The position numbers were made by a program, and so were the translations under genes. DNA of 64,000 bases from Clostridium culturomicium (GTDB taxonomy: Bacteria; Bacillota; Clostridia; Clostridiales; Clostridiaceae), in assembly GCF_000821305.1 (NCBI RefSeq), contig NZ_CCXK01000013.1, forward strand, positions 310,001-374,000, written 5' to 3'. Under the pieces are notes generated by a model that worked only from the letters and a program-made list of their open reading frames with translations, searched no databases and was not told where the DNA came from. Below are positions 35,243-43,419 of the stretch, one piece after another (the first letter of the stretch is position 1; every line of letters begins with the position of its first letter).

Positions 35243-35462
35243 ATGTTAAGAAATAAAATTTTAGGATAATATGGTGTTTTTAAAAGAGTAACATTGACGA
35301 GGGCATATAATTAAGATAATATAACATAATAGTGGTATAATGTGTTTCCATAGAACGAATAAATGGAAAACTAATTGTAAAAACTCAAAACTTCTATTTG
35401 ATAATTAAGAGGAGTAGTGGGAAAATATAAAAATAACTTGTGCAAAATAAAGGAGCTAAGAA

Positions 35463-36797
35463 ATGAAAAATGAGATAAAGGAAATTGTTCCAGGCTCTAT
35501 TGCTGAAGAAGTAGAATTAGAAGTTGGAGACAGATTGCTAAGTATTAATGGCAATGATGTTAAAGATATTATTGATTATAAATATCTAGTAACTGATGAA
35601 GAGCTTGTAATAGGGGTTGAAAAAAAAGACGGAGAAATTTGGGAGATAGAAATAGAAAAGGATTATGACGAGGATTTGGGTTTAATATTTAAAGAGGGAA
35701 TTCTTGATAAGCCAATGAGTTGTCATAATAAATGTATATTCTGCTTTATAGACCAAAATCCTAAAGGAATGAGAAATACGCTTTACTTTAAGGATGATGA
35801 TTCAAGATTATCATTTCTTCAAGGTAATTTCTTAACATTAACCAATATGAAGGAAGAAGAAATTGAAAGGATAATTAAGTATAAAATTAGTCCTATAAAT
35901 GTATCTGTTCATACTACAAATCCAGAGCTAAGAGTGGAAATGTTAAAGAATAGATTTGCAGGTAACATATATGATATACTTAAGAGGCTTGCAGCGGGTG
36001 GCATTGAGATAAATACCCAGGTAGTTTGCTGTCCAGGAATAAATGATGGTAAAGAGCTTCAAAGAACTATTGAAGACTTATATGAGATTTATCCAAATGT
36101 TAAAAGTGTTGCAGTGGTTCCTATTGGTGTTACAAAGCATAGACAGGGTCTAACTATACTAAAAACCTTTACTAAAGATACTTCGTTAAAGCAAATAGAA
36201 GAAGTTGAAGAGTTGCAGAAAAAATATGTTAAGGAATCAGGAAGTCCTTTCGTTAGATTATCTGATGAGTTTTATATTGTAGCAGGTAGAGAACTGCCGG
36301 GACCGGACCATTATGAAGGTTTTAAACAAATTGAAGATGGAATTGGAATGGTGACTCTTTTAAGAGATACCATAAATGCTACCATAACAGAATTAAAGGA
36401 AAGTGGAAAAGGTACATTTACCTTTGTTACAGGAGCATTAGTTTATCCTGAAATTCTAAAAATAAAAGAAATCATTGAAGGGAAAAACCCTAATATAAAA
36501 ATTTCGGTAGAAATGATTCCAAATAAATTCTTTGGAGAGACTATAACAGTGACAGGACTTTTAACTGGAACAGATATAGTTAATACTTTAAAGGAAAGAG
36601 AAGTTAATGAATTTGTAATTCTTCCTAATAATATAATAAGGAAGGGTTATGAACTAGCAGACAATGATGAACTCATTCTGCTTGATGATTACACAATAGG
36701 TGATTTATCCAAGGAATTAAACAGAAAAGTTATTCTTTGTGATTATACAGGAGATGATTTAATTTCCATAATCAATGAACATTTAAGGGAGGATTAA
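35463..36797 (+). CDS. DUF512 radical-SAM-like protein with PDZ domain
   Basis: This 444-aa protein has an N-terminal PDZ-like domain (about residues 1-70), a radical-SAM-type cluster motif C87-x3-C91-x2-C94 and a C-terminal DUF512 domain. The reaction is unknown. It is annotated widely next to der in clostridia, and here der begins one base after its stop, which suggests a link to ribosome or RNA maturation, as inference. The ATG at 35463 has AAGGAGC upstream. No membrane segment is seen. Confidence 0.88.
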   Translation: MKNEIKEIVPGSIAEEVELEVGDRLLSINGNDVKDIIDYKYLVTDEELVIGVEKKDGEIWEIEIEKDYDEDLGLIFKEGILDKPMSCHNKCIFCFIDQNPKGMRNTLYFKDDDSRLSFLQGNFLTLTNMKEEEIERIIKYKISPINVSVHTTNPELRVEMLKNRFAGNIYDILKRLAAGGIEINTQVVCCPGINDGKELQRTIEDLYEIYPNVKSVAVVPIGVTKHRQGLTILKTFTKDTSLKQIEEVEELQKKYVKESGSPFVRLSDEFYIVAGRELPGPDHYEGFKQIEDGIGMVTLLRDTINATITELKESGKGTFTFVTGALVYPEILKIKEIIEGKNPNIKISVEMIPNKFFGETITVTGLLTGTDIVNTLKEREVNEFVILPNNIIRKGYELADNDELILLDDYTIGDLSKELNRKVILCDYTGDDLISIINEHLRED

Positions 36798-36798
36798 T

Positions 36799-38118
36799 AT
36801 GGGAAAACCAGTAGTTGCAATTGTTGGAAGACCAAATGTAGGTAAATCTACACTTTTTAATAAATTAGCAGGAAAAAGAATTGCCATAGTAGAAGATACA
36901 CCAGGAGTTACAAGAGATAGAATTTATGCACAGGCTGAATGGCTTAGACATAATTTCACAATTATTGACACAGGTGGTATTGAGCCAACTAATGAAGATA
37001 TCATTATGGTTCAGATGAGAAGACAAGCGAATATCGCTATCGAAACAGCAGATGTTATTATATTTATAGTTGATGGTAAAGCAGGACTTCATCCTGCTGA
37101 CTATGAAGTTGCTCAAATGCTTAGAAAATCAGGAAAGCAAATAGTTTTGGTTGTAAATAAAATTGATAGAAGAGAATTAGAAGATAATGCGTTTGAATTC
37201 TACAACTTAGGAATAGGAAATCCTATCACAATCTCTGCTACACAGGGATTAGGTCTTGGAGATATGCTTGATGAAGTAGTAGCTCATTTTGATGAGATTG
37301 TTTCTGAAGACGAAGATGAAGAATACATAAAAATAGCTATGGTTGGTAAGCCCAATGTAGGTAAATCTTCACTTATCAATAAGCTGTTGGGCGAGAATAG
37401 AAACATAGTAAGTAATATTCCAGGAACTACTAGAGACGCAATTGATAGTAAGCTTGAAACAGCAGAAGGAAAGTTTATTTTAATTGATACCGCAGGGCTT
37501 AGAAGAAAAAGCAAGATTAAAGAGGAAATCGAAAGATATTCTGTAATTAGGACATTAACAGCTGTAGAGAGAGCTGACATATGTATCCTTATGATTGATG
37601 CGACAGAAGGCCTTACAGATCAAGATGAGAAGATTATAGGATATGCTCATGAGCTTAATAAAGCTATCATGGTTATAGTTAATAAGTGGGACTTAATAGA
37701 AAAAGATGATAAGACTATGAATGAATATAAAGCTAACATAAGTTCAGGATTAAAGTTCATGCCTTATGCATCATTCTTATTTATTTCTGCTCTTACAGGT
37801 CAAAGAGTTAATAAGGTTCTTTCAATGGCAAATGAGTGTTATGCTAATTATTCTAAGAGAATTTCTACAGGAATATTAAATGACGTTGTGAGCAAAGCAG
37901 TACTTATGAATGAGCCACCAATAGTAGCTTTAAGAAGAATGAAAATATTCTACGTGACTCAGATTGGAACTAAGCCACCAACATTTATATTCTTTGTAAA
38001 TGACCCAGCTCTTTTACATTTCTCTTATGAGAGATATCTTGAGAATAAATTAAGAGAAAGCTTTGACTTTAAAGGTACTGGAATTAAACTTATATTTAGA
38101 CAAAGAAAAGAAGAATAA
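36799..38118 (+). CDS. der: Ribosome assembly GTPase Der (EngA)
   Basis: Der (439 aa) is an essential GTPase with two tandem G domains, needed for 50S subunit assembly. G1 motifs are GRPNVGKSTL near residue 10 and GKPNVGKSSL near residue 185; DTGGIE and DTAGLRRKSK are the G3 motifs, with NKID and NKWD as G4. The KH-like C-terminal domain ends normally. Transcription is coupled to the DUF512 gene. In many Firmicutes plsY lies between der and gpsA; here it does not. Confidence 0.98.
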   Translation: MGKPVVAIVGRPNVGKSTLFNKLAGKRIAIVEDTPGVTRDRIYAQAEWLRHNFTIIDTGGIEPTNEDIIMVQMRRQANIAIETADVIIFIVDGKAGLHPADYEVAQMLRKSGKQIVLVVNKIDRRELEDNAFEFYNLGIGNPITISATQGLGLGDMLDEVVAHFDEIVSEDEDEEYIKIAMVGKPNVGKSSLINKLLGENRNIVSNIPGTTRDAIDSKLETAEGKFILIDTAGLRRKSKIKEEIERYSVIRTLTAVERADICILMIDATEGLTDQDEKIIGYAHELNKAIMVIVNKWDLIEKDDKTMNEYKANISSGLKFMPYASFLFISALTGQRVNKVLSMANECYANYSKRISTGILNDVVSKAVLMNEPPIVALRRMKIFYVTQIGTKPPTFIFFVNDPALLHFSYERYLENKLRESFDFKGTGIKLIFRQRKEE

Positions 38119-38130
38119 TTATATAATGCT

Positions 38131-38170
38131 AAATAGAAAGGCTTAAATTTATTTTTAAGCCTTTCTATTT
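38131..38170 (+). terminator. Hairpin between der and gpsA
   Basis: A perfect 17-bp stem (38131-38147 with 38154-38170) has a 6-nt loop. Its arms end in AAAT/ATTT and the tail is T-poor, so it probably ends der transcription but perhaps incompletely. Confidence 0.7.
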
Positions 38171-38252
38171 AAATATACATACAATTGATTATTTGAGTTA
38201 ATTAAATTTAGACATAGATGAGTTTATGAATGTTTAAGGAAGAAGGGGTAAT

Positions 38253-39254
38253 ATGAGTAAAGTCGCATTTGTTGGCGGAGGCAGTTTTGGTACAGCTTTA
38301 GCTGTTCTGTTATCTAAAAAAGGAGAAGAATGTACCATTTGGTGTCACAGCCAAAGCTCTGTAGATGAAATAAATAATAAAAGAGAAAATGAGAGATATC
38401 TTAAAGGAATAAAGATTCCGGATAGTATTACTGCTTATAGTGATTTGAAGGAAGCAGTAGAAGGTGCTGATGTAATAGTACTTTCAGTACCATCAAAAGC
38501 TATTAGGGAAGTTTCTAAAAAGGTAGCACCGCTTCTTAAAGGTCATGAAATTATTGTAACTGTTGCAAAGGGGATTGAAAAGCAGACCTTGAAGAGAATG
38601 TCTGAAATAATTGAAGATGAAATAAAGAATCATCCTATAGTGGTTCTATCAGGACCTAGCCATGCAGAGGAGGTTGCAAGGGATATACCTACAACTGTTA
38701 CAGCTGCATCAAAAGATATGGAGGCTGCAAGAAAAATACAAAAATTATTTAGCAATAATTCCTTTAGAGTTTATACTAATAGTGATTTGATTGGAGTAGA
38801 GATTGGTGGAGCTTTTAAAAATATAATTGCATTAGCTGCAGGTATTTCAGATGGAATAGGTTATGGAGATAATACAAAGGCTGCATTGATGACAAGAGGA
38901 ATGAGTGAAATAATCAGAGTTGGAACTAAGCTTTCAGGAAGACCAGATACTTTTTATGGGCTTACAGGCATGGGAGATTTGATTGTTACATGTACAAGTA
39001 TGCATAGTAGAAACAGAAGAGCAGGAATTCTAATCGGAAGTGGTATGACAGCTGAAGAGGCTGTTAAGGAGATTGGAATGGTTGTTGAAGGGATTGAAGC
39101 AGTTAAAGCTTTTTATGAATTAAAGTGCCAGACAAATGTTGATATGCCTATAACCGCTGCATTATATGAAGTACTGTTTAGTGGTTCAAATCCAAAGGAT
39201 AAGGTTACAGAATTAATGGCGAGAAGCCATAAAGATGAAGGCTTATTTATTTAA
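38253..39254 (+). CDS. gpsA: Glycerol-3-phosphate dehydrogenase [NAD(P)+]
   Basis: GpsA (333 aa) makes sn-glycerol-3-phosphate from dihydroxyacetone phosphate for phospholipid synthesis. The dinucleotide-binding GGGSFGTALAVLL is at the N-terminus. The catalytic lysine region GVEIGGAFKNIIALAAG and the LTGMGDLIVTC loop are typical. The ATG at 38253 has AAGAAGGGG upstream. It is a single gene between two hairpins. Confidence 0.97.
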   Translation: MSKVAFVGGGSFGTALAVLLSKKGEECTIWCHSQSSVDEINNKRENERYLKGIKIPDSITAYSDLKEAVEGADVIVLSVPSKAIREVSKKVAPLLKGHEIIVTVAKGIEKQTLKRMSEIIEDEIKNHPIVVLSGPSHAEEVARDIPTTVTAASKDMEAARKIQKLFSNNSFRVYTNSDLIGVEIGGAFKNIIALAAGISDGIGYGDNTKAALMTRGMSEIIRVGTKLSGRPDTFYGLTGMGDLIVTCTSMHSRNRRAGILIGSGMTAEEAVKEIGMVVEGIEAVKAFYELKCQTNVDMPITAALYEVLFSGSNPKDKVTELMARSHKDEGLFI

Positions 39255-39269
39255 GCAGTATGATTTTTT

Positions 39270-39304
39270 AAGCTATTCTTAAAGTTGAAACTTAAGAATA
39301 GCTT
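39270..39304. terminator. Hairpin after gpsA
   Basis: A 13-bp perfect stem (39270-39282 with 39292-39304) starts 16 bases after the stop. The T-tract is poor on the right, so termination strength is unclear. Confidence 0.5.
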
Positions 39305-39423
39305 TGCTATGCTATTAATTGTGTGAAAGTTTAGCAATAGGTTTAAAGGTGTATATATTTGTTTTTTTATGGTAACTATTTTAATAAAGACTAGAGAGAC
39401 ACTTGCTAGGAGGTAAGTTAAAC

Positions 39424-40290
39424 ATGTATGAAAAAAGTAATTCCAAAGTAAAAAGTGGACAAAAGAAAAATGATAATAAAATACTTCTAATTGTTGGATT
39501 AGTGTTTCTGATAGGTATTCTTGTTACTTTTATAATGAGAGATGGTGGAAATTCAGCTGCTCCTAATCAAGGAAATAGTATAGATAAGACGGAAAATGGA
39601 ACAGGTCAGAATGGTTCTAGTGAGGCTAGCGAAGGATTAAACACAGTGCCTGATGTTGAAGGAGTTGGACCGTTAACGGCAGAAGAAGTTCAAATGGTCA
39701 AAAATGCAATCTCAGCTGATGCTGAAGGGTATTTTAAAATAGTAAATAAAGTGAATACCGTTGATGAAAATTATAAGCCAGAAAATATGGTAATACCTAA
39801 TGTTGGTCTTACAAAAGATAGAAGTAATGAGCAGAACTTGGTTAGAGCGGATATTGCTGATGATGTGGAAGCTTTTTTTAGAGCTGCGAAAGAAGCTGGA
39901 CATGAAATGTTCCTTAGCAGTGGATATAGAAGCTACAATCTTCAATCATTATTTTACAATAATGATTTGCAAAGTAATGGTGGGGTAGAAACAGGTTATG
40001 TGGCAGCTCCAGGAACTAGCGAACATCATTTAGGGCTAGCAATTGACCTTACAAGCCATAATGTGAATCTGGATCTAACTGATGAGTTTGAGAATACACC
40101 AGAAGGACAGTGGGCTCTAAATAATGCTTACAAATATGGTTTTATTCTTCGATATAAGGCTGACAAAGAAGATATAACTGGATATAAATATGAACCATGG
40201 CACTATAGATATATTGGAAATAAAGAGATTAGTAAGCTTTGTCATGATAAGGATATTACATTAGAAGAATTATTGGATTATGTAAAATAA
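39424..40290 (+). CDS. VanY-type D-alanyl-D-alanine carboxypeptidase (M15B)
   Basis: This 288-aa protein has an N-terminal membrane helix (about residues 20-40) and a linker rich in Gly, Asn and Ser, then an M15B peptidase domain. The zinc ligands appear in SEHHLGLAIDL and EPWHYRY, and SGYRSYNLQ is typical. It would cut the terminal D-Ala from peptidoglycan peptides outside the membrane. The ATG at 39424 has AGGAGG 10 bases upstream. No van resistance genes are nearby, so a cell-wall role is more likely than vancomycin resistance. Confidence 0.88.
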   Translation: MYEKSNSKVKSGQKKNDNKILLIVGLVFLIGILVTFIMRDGGNSAAPNQGNSIDKTENGTGQNGSSEASEGLNTVPDVEGVGPLTAEEVQMVKNAISADAEGYFKIVNKVNTVDENYKPENMVIPNVGLTKDRSNEQNLVRADIADDVEAFFRAAKEAGHEMFLSSGYRSYNLQSLFYNNDLQSNGGVETGYVAAPGTSEHHLGLAIDLTSHNVNLDLTDEFENTPEGQWALNNAYKYGFILRYKADKEDITGYKYEPWHYRYIGNKEISKLCHDKDITLEELLDYVK

Positions 40291-40312
40291 TTTTAAGTAA
40301 ACATAATATAGA

Positions 40313-40376
40313 ATAAATAAAAGCTATTTTAAAAACTGTCCATTTTTAAAATAGCTTTTATTTATAATTTTTTTTC
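40313..40376 (+). terminator. Strong intrinsic terminator after the carboxypeptidase gene
   Basis: A near-perfect stem of about 23 bp (40313-40336 with 40343-40365) is followed by eight Ts. Confidence 0.85.
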
Positions 40377-40385
40377 ATGGATAAT

Positions 40386-40412
40386 GCATAATGTGGAATA
40401 GAGGCAATATAT
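40386..40412 (+). promoter_or_regulatory. Possible sigma-E promoter of spoIVA
   Basis: GCATAAT (40386-40392) and CAATATAT (40405-40412) are 12 bases apart, roughly like sigma-E (TCATATT and CATACAAT, spacing about 13-14). The place upstream of spoIVA fits the known regulon; the match is loose. Confidence 0.35.
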
Positions 40413-40448
40413 ATATAATGTTAATATTTAGATGTGGGAGGGTAGCCT

Positions 40449-41927
40449 TTGGAAAATTTTGATATATATAAAGATATAGCAGAAAGAACTCAAGGGGATA
40501 TTTATGTAGGGGTAGTAGGGCCGGTTAGAACAGGTAAATCTACTTTTATTAAGAAGTTTATGGAACTTATGGTTATACCGAACATAGAAAATCCTCACAA
40601 AAAGGAACGAGCAAAAGATGAGTTGCCACAAAGTGGATCAGGGAAGTCAATTCATACTACTGAACCTAAATTTGTGCCTAATGAGGCAGTAGAGATTGGA
40701 TTTGGAGATGGAACAAAATTCAAAGTAAGAATGGTAGACTGTGTTGGATATATTGTTAAGAATGCTTTAGGATATACAGAAGAGGAAATCCCTAAGATGG
40801 TATCAACTCCATGGCATGATTACGAAATTCCATTTGAACAGGCTGCAGAAATTGGCACAAAAAAAGTTATAACAGATCATTCTACAATAGGAGTGCTTGT
40901 TACTACTGATGGAAGTATTACGGGTATAAGCAGAGATGATTATGAGGAAGCTGAAGAGAGAGTTGTAAATGAGTTAAAGGAAATTAATAAGCCATTTATA
41001 ATTCTTTTGAATAGTGTTAATCCTGAATCAGAAGAATGCCAAGAACTTTTAAGGGATTTAGAAGACAAGTATGATGTTCCTGTAAAAGCAATGAATGTTA
41101 TGAACCTAGACAATGATGAAGTGACAGATATATTTGATTCAGTTTTAAAAGAGTTCCCATTAAAGGAAATCACTGTTGATATGCCATCATGGATTGAGAA
41201 TTTAAGTGCAAATCATTGGTTAAAAGTTAACATAATGACTATCCTTAAGGCTATGTGTAAGGATATATATAAGGTTAGAGATGTTAAGAAGTGCCTGGAT
41301 GCATTTAAAGGAATTGAATTCTTATCAGACATAAAAATTAAAGAGATGAATATGGGTGAAGGGACTTCAGCAATTGATATTAATCCTAAGCATGAATTAT
41401 TCTATAAGATTTTAGGAGAAATCTGTGATAAAGATATTAACAATGAAAATGATCTTCTAAGTATAATGGAAAACTTCTATAAAGCTAAGGTTGAATACGA
41501 CAAGATTGAAGAAGCACTTAAGGAAGTTAATGCAACAGGCTATGGTTTAGTTGCACCACAACTTTCTGAAATGAAGCTTGAGGAGCCTGAAATTGTTAAG
41601 AAAGGCACCCAATATGGCGTTAAGCTTAAAGCATCAGCACCATCACTTCATATTATTAAGGCTGATATTGAAACTGAAATTCATCCTATAATGGGAAGTG
41701 AAAAGCAAAGTGAAGAGTTCTATAAATCAATTCTTGAACAATTTGAGAATGATCCATCTCAAATCTGGCAAAGCAATATGTTTGGTAAATCCTTAGAAGA
41801 ATTGGTTAAAGAGGGCTTGCAAAATAAATTATATAAGATGCCTGAAGATGTTCAAGTTAAGTTACAAAAAACACTTCAAAAAATTATCAATGAAGGCAAT
41901 GGTGGCCTAATATGTATAATAATTTAG
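40449..41927 (+). CDS. spoIVA: Stage IV sporulation protein A
   Basis: SpoIVA (492 aa) is an ATPase that polymerises as the basement layer of the spore coat around the forespore. The P-loop GPVRTGKST is at residues 24-32, and the MVDCVGYIV stretch is a G3-like segment. The start is a TTG at 40449 with GGGAGGG 6 bases upstream. It works with SpoVM, which is encoded at 60690. The C-terminal region needed for self-assembly is present and the length is close to that of B. subtilis SpoIVA. Confidence 0.97.
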   Translation: MENFDIYKDIAERTQGDIYVGVVGPVRTGKSTFIKKFMELMVIPNIENPHKKERAKDELPQSGSGKSIHTTEPKFVPNEAVEIGFGDGTKFKVRMVDCVGYIVKNALGYTEEEIPKMVSTPWHDYEIPFEQAAEIGTKKVITDHSTIGVLVTTDGSITGISRDDYEEAEERVVNELKEINKPFIILLNSVNPESEECQELLRDLEDKYDVPVKAMNVMNLDNDEVTDIFDSVLKEFPLKEITVDMPSWIENLSANHWLKVNIMTILKAMCKDIYKVRDVKKCLDAFKGIEFLSDIKIKEMNMGEGTSAIDINPKHELFYKILGEICDKDINNENDLLSIMENFYKAKVEYDKIEEALKEVNATGYGLVAPQLSEMKLEEPEIVKKGTQYGVKLKASAPSLHIIKADIETEIHPIMGSEKQSEEFYKSILEQFENDPSQIWQSNMFGKSLEELVKEGLQNKLYKMPEDVQVKLQKTLQKIINEGNGGLICIII

Positions 41928-42026
41928 TTAAGTACTTTATATGTAATTTAATATTATTTTATCCAGCATAAGGTGGTTACTTTATGAATAATTATATTGC
42001 AAGTGTGTTACCGAGGGTATAATATG

Positions 42027-42078
42027 AAAAAGATAGGTTTAAGTTCTATTATGAATTTAAAGCCTATCTTTTCTTTTT
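42027..42078 (+). terminator. Intrinsic terminator before the asparaginase gene
   Basis: About 15 bp pair between 42027-42042 and 42057-42072, and the tail has CTTTTT. It ends the spoIVA transcript about 100 bases after its stop. Confidence 0.75.
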
Positions 42079-42166
42079 ATTTAAAAGTATAATATATATT
42101 TGAAGACTGAAGAAAATATTAAAGAATCAGTTTTAGTGTTGAATTATTAAGTGGAGGTATAGAAGG

Positions 42167-43150
42167 GTGAGTAAGGTAGTAGTAATTTTTAATGGCGGAA
42201 CCATATCAATGAAGGTCGATGAGAAAATAAAGGCGGCAGTACCTAATCTGACAGGTGAAGAAATAATGTCTATGGTAACGGGGATAGAATCCTATGCTGA
42301 AGTAGAATCGTATACTTTTTCAAGTCTTCCAAGTCCTCATGTAACTCCGGAGATTATGCTTGAATTATCAAATTATGTTAAAGGTTTTCTGAATAGAGAT
42401 GATGTTGATGGAGTTGTAGTTACACATGGAACTGACTCTTTAGAAGAAACGGCATATTTCCTTCAATTAACTATAAAAAGCGAAAAACCGGTTGTTGTTA
42501 CCGGTTCTATGAGAAATAGTTCGGAATTAGGATATGATGGGCCAGCAAATTTAGCAGCCTCAATTTGTACTGCAACTTCGAAGGCGGCAAGAAATAAAGG
42601 CGTAATAGTATGTCTTAATAATGAGTTGAATTGTGCCAGTGAGGTGACTAAGTCTCATTCAATGCACTTAAATACGTTCCAAAGTCCCGAGTTTGGACCA
42701 ATAGGTATAGTGGATAGTAATGAAGTTAGATTTTACAGAGAAAGTCTTGCAAAAGAGTACATAGGCACAGATAAAATTGAGACAAATGTTCAGCTTATAA
42801 AGGCTTGTACAGGAATGGATGGCACTTTAATTGACTATTGTGTAGAGAAGGGCGCTAAAGGAATTGTAGTGGAAGCTATGGGGAGAGGAAATTTGCCTCC
42901 AGAAATGGCAAAAGGTGTACAAAGAGCTATTAATAAAGGTGTTGCTGTAGTATTGGTTTCAAGGTGTTATAAGGGAAGAGTCCTTGACAGTTATGGGTAT
43001 GAAGGCGGAGGAAAGCAGCTTAGAGAAATGGGAGTAATATTTGGAGATAGTATGCCAGGACAAAAGGCCAGAATAAAATTAATTATCGCTCTTGGGAAAA
43101 CGAACTCTATGGAAGAAATAAGAGATATTTTTGAAAAAGATAAGTATTAA
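42167..43150 (+). CDS. ansA: L-asparaginase (type I, cytoplasmic)
   Basis: This 327-aa enzyme hydrolyses L-asparagine to aspartate and ammonia. The N-terminal FNGGTIS motif carries the nucleophile Thr12, and the second catalytic motif VVTHGTDSLEETA (residues about 84-96) follows. There is no signal peptide, so it is a cytoplasmic type. The start is a GTG at 42167 with GTGGAGG upstream. It stands between spoIVA and the guanine permease gene with no obvious link to either. Glutaminase activity cannot be excluded. Confidence 0.9.
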   Translation: MSKVVVIFNGGTISMKVDEKIKAAVPNLTGEEIMSMVTGIESYAEVESYTFSSLPSPHVTPEIMLELSNYVKGFLNRDDVDGVVVTHGTDSLEETAYFLQLTIKSEKPVVVTGSMRNSSELGYDGPANLAASICTATSKAARNKGVIVCLNNELNCASEVTKSHSMHLNTFQSPEFGPIGIVDSNEVRFYRESLAKEYIGTDKIETNVQLIKACTGMDGTLIDYCVEKGAKGIVVEAMGRGNLPPEMAKGVQRAINKGVAVVLVSRCYKGRVLDSYGYEGGGKQLREMGVIFGDSMPGQKARIKLIIALGKTNSMEEIRDIFEKDKY

Positions 43151-43195
43151 ATCCGAACATTTTTTGCAAAAATATAAAAAATATACGCAAAATTG

Positions 43196-43224
43196 TTGAC
43201 ATAGGTGGAGAATCTTGTTATTAT
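43196..43224 (+). promoter_or_regulatory. Sigma-A promoter of the guanine permease leader
   Basis: A perfect TTGACA (43196-43201), a 17-base spacer and TATTAT (43219-43224) place the start near 43231, about 20 bases before the riboswitch. Confidence 0.75.
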
Positions 43225-43250
43225 TAACTCATAAAGATAAGAACGCCACT

Positions 43251-43323
43251 AATTTTCATATATATCTAATGAGATGGATTAGATGTTTCTACTGGGCACC
43301 GATATTGTCCGACTATGAGAATT
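43251..43323 (+). promoter_or_regulatory. Guanine riboswitch aptamer (purine class)
   Basis: P1 pairs 43251-43259 with 43315-43323. P2 is ATCTAAT/ATTAGAT with loop GAGATGG. J2/3 contains TTTCTAC. P3 is capped by a CCGATAT loop that would pair with L2. J3/1 has GACTATG; the C at the position that is U in adenine riboswitches points to guanine or hypoxanthine. It controls the guanine permease just downstream. Confidence 0.95.
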
Positions 43324-43340
43324 CCTATGTTGAAGCAGTT

Positions 43341-43378
43341 AGCCACTGGGAATTTTTCGTCCAGTGGCTATTATTTTT
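43341..43378 (+). terminator. Riboswitch-controlled terminator
   Basis: AGCCACTGG (43341-43349) pairs with CCAGTGGCT (43361-43369), followed by ATTATTTTT. The P1 3' strand (43318-43325) can also pair with 43349-43356, which would break the terminator when guanine is low. This is consistent with an OFF switch. Confidence 0.88.
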
Positions 43379-43419
43379 GGGAAAATATAAAGAAAATTTC
43401 GAAAATGGGGGAGAGTTTT

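Noticed and set aside
39424..40290. Treating the VanY-like gene as vancomycin resistance.
   Set aside because: No vanH, vanA, vanX or regulator genes are nearby; M15B carboxypeptidases are common cell-wall enzymes.
41984..42022. A 12-codon frame with an AAGGTGG-like SD (MNNYIASVLPRV) just before the terminator at 42027.
   Set aside because: Too short to support and not similar to a known leader peptide; the nearby terminator more simply ends spoIVA.
43315..43419. In-frame extension of the permease to an ATG at 43315.
   Set aside because: It would lie inside the riboswitch aptamer and terminator; the ATG at 43420 has a good SD and gives the normal length.
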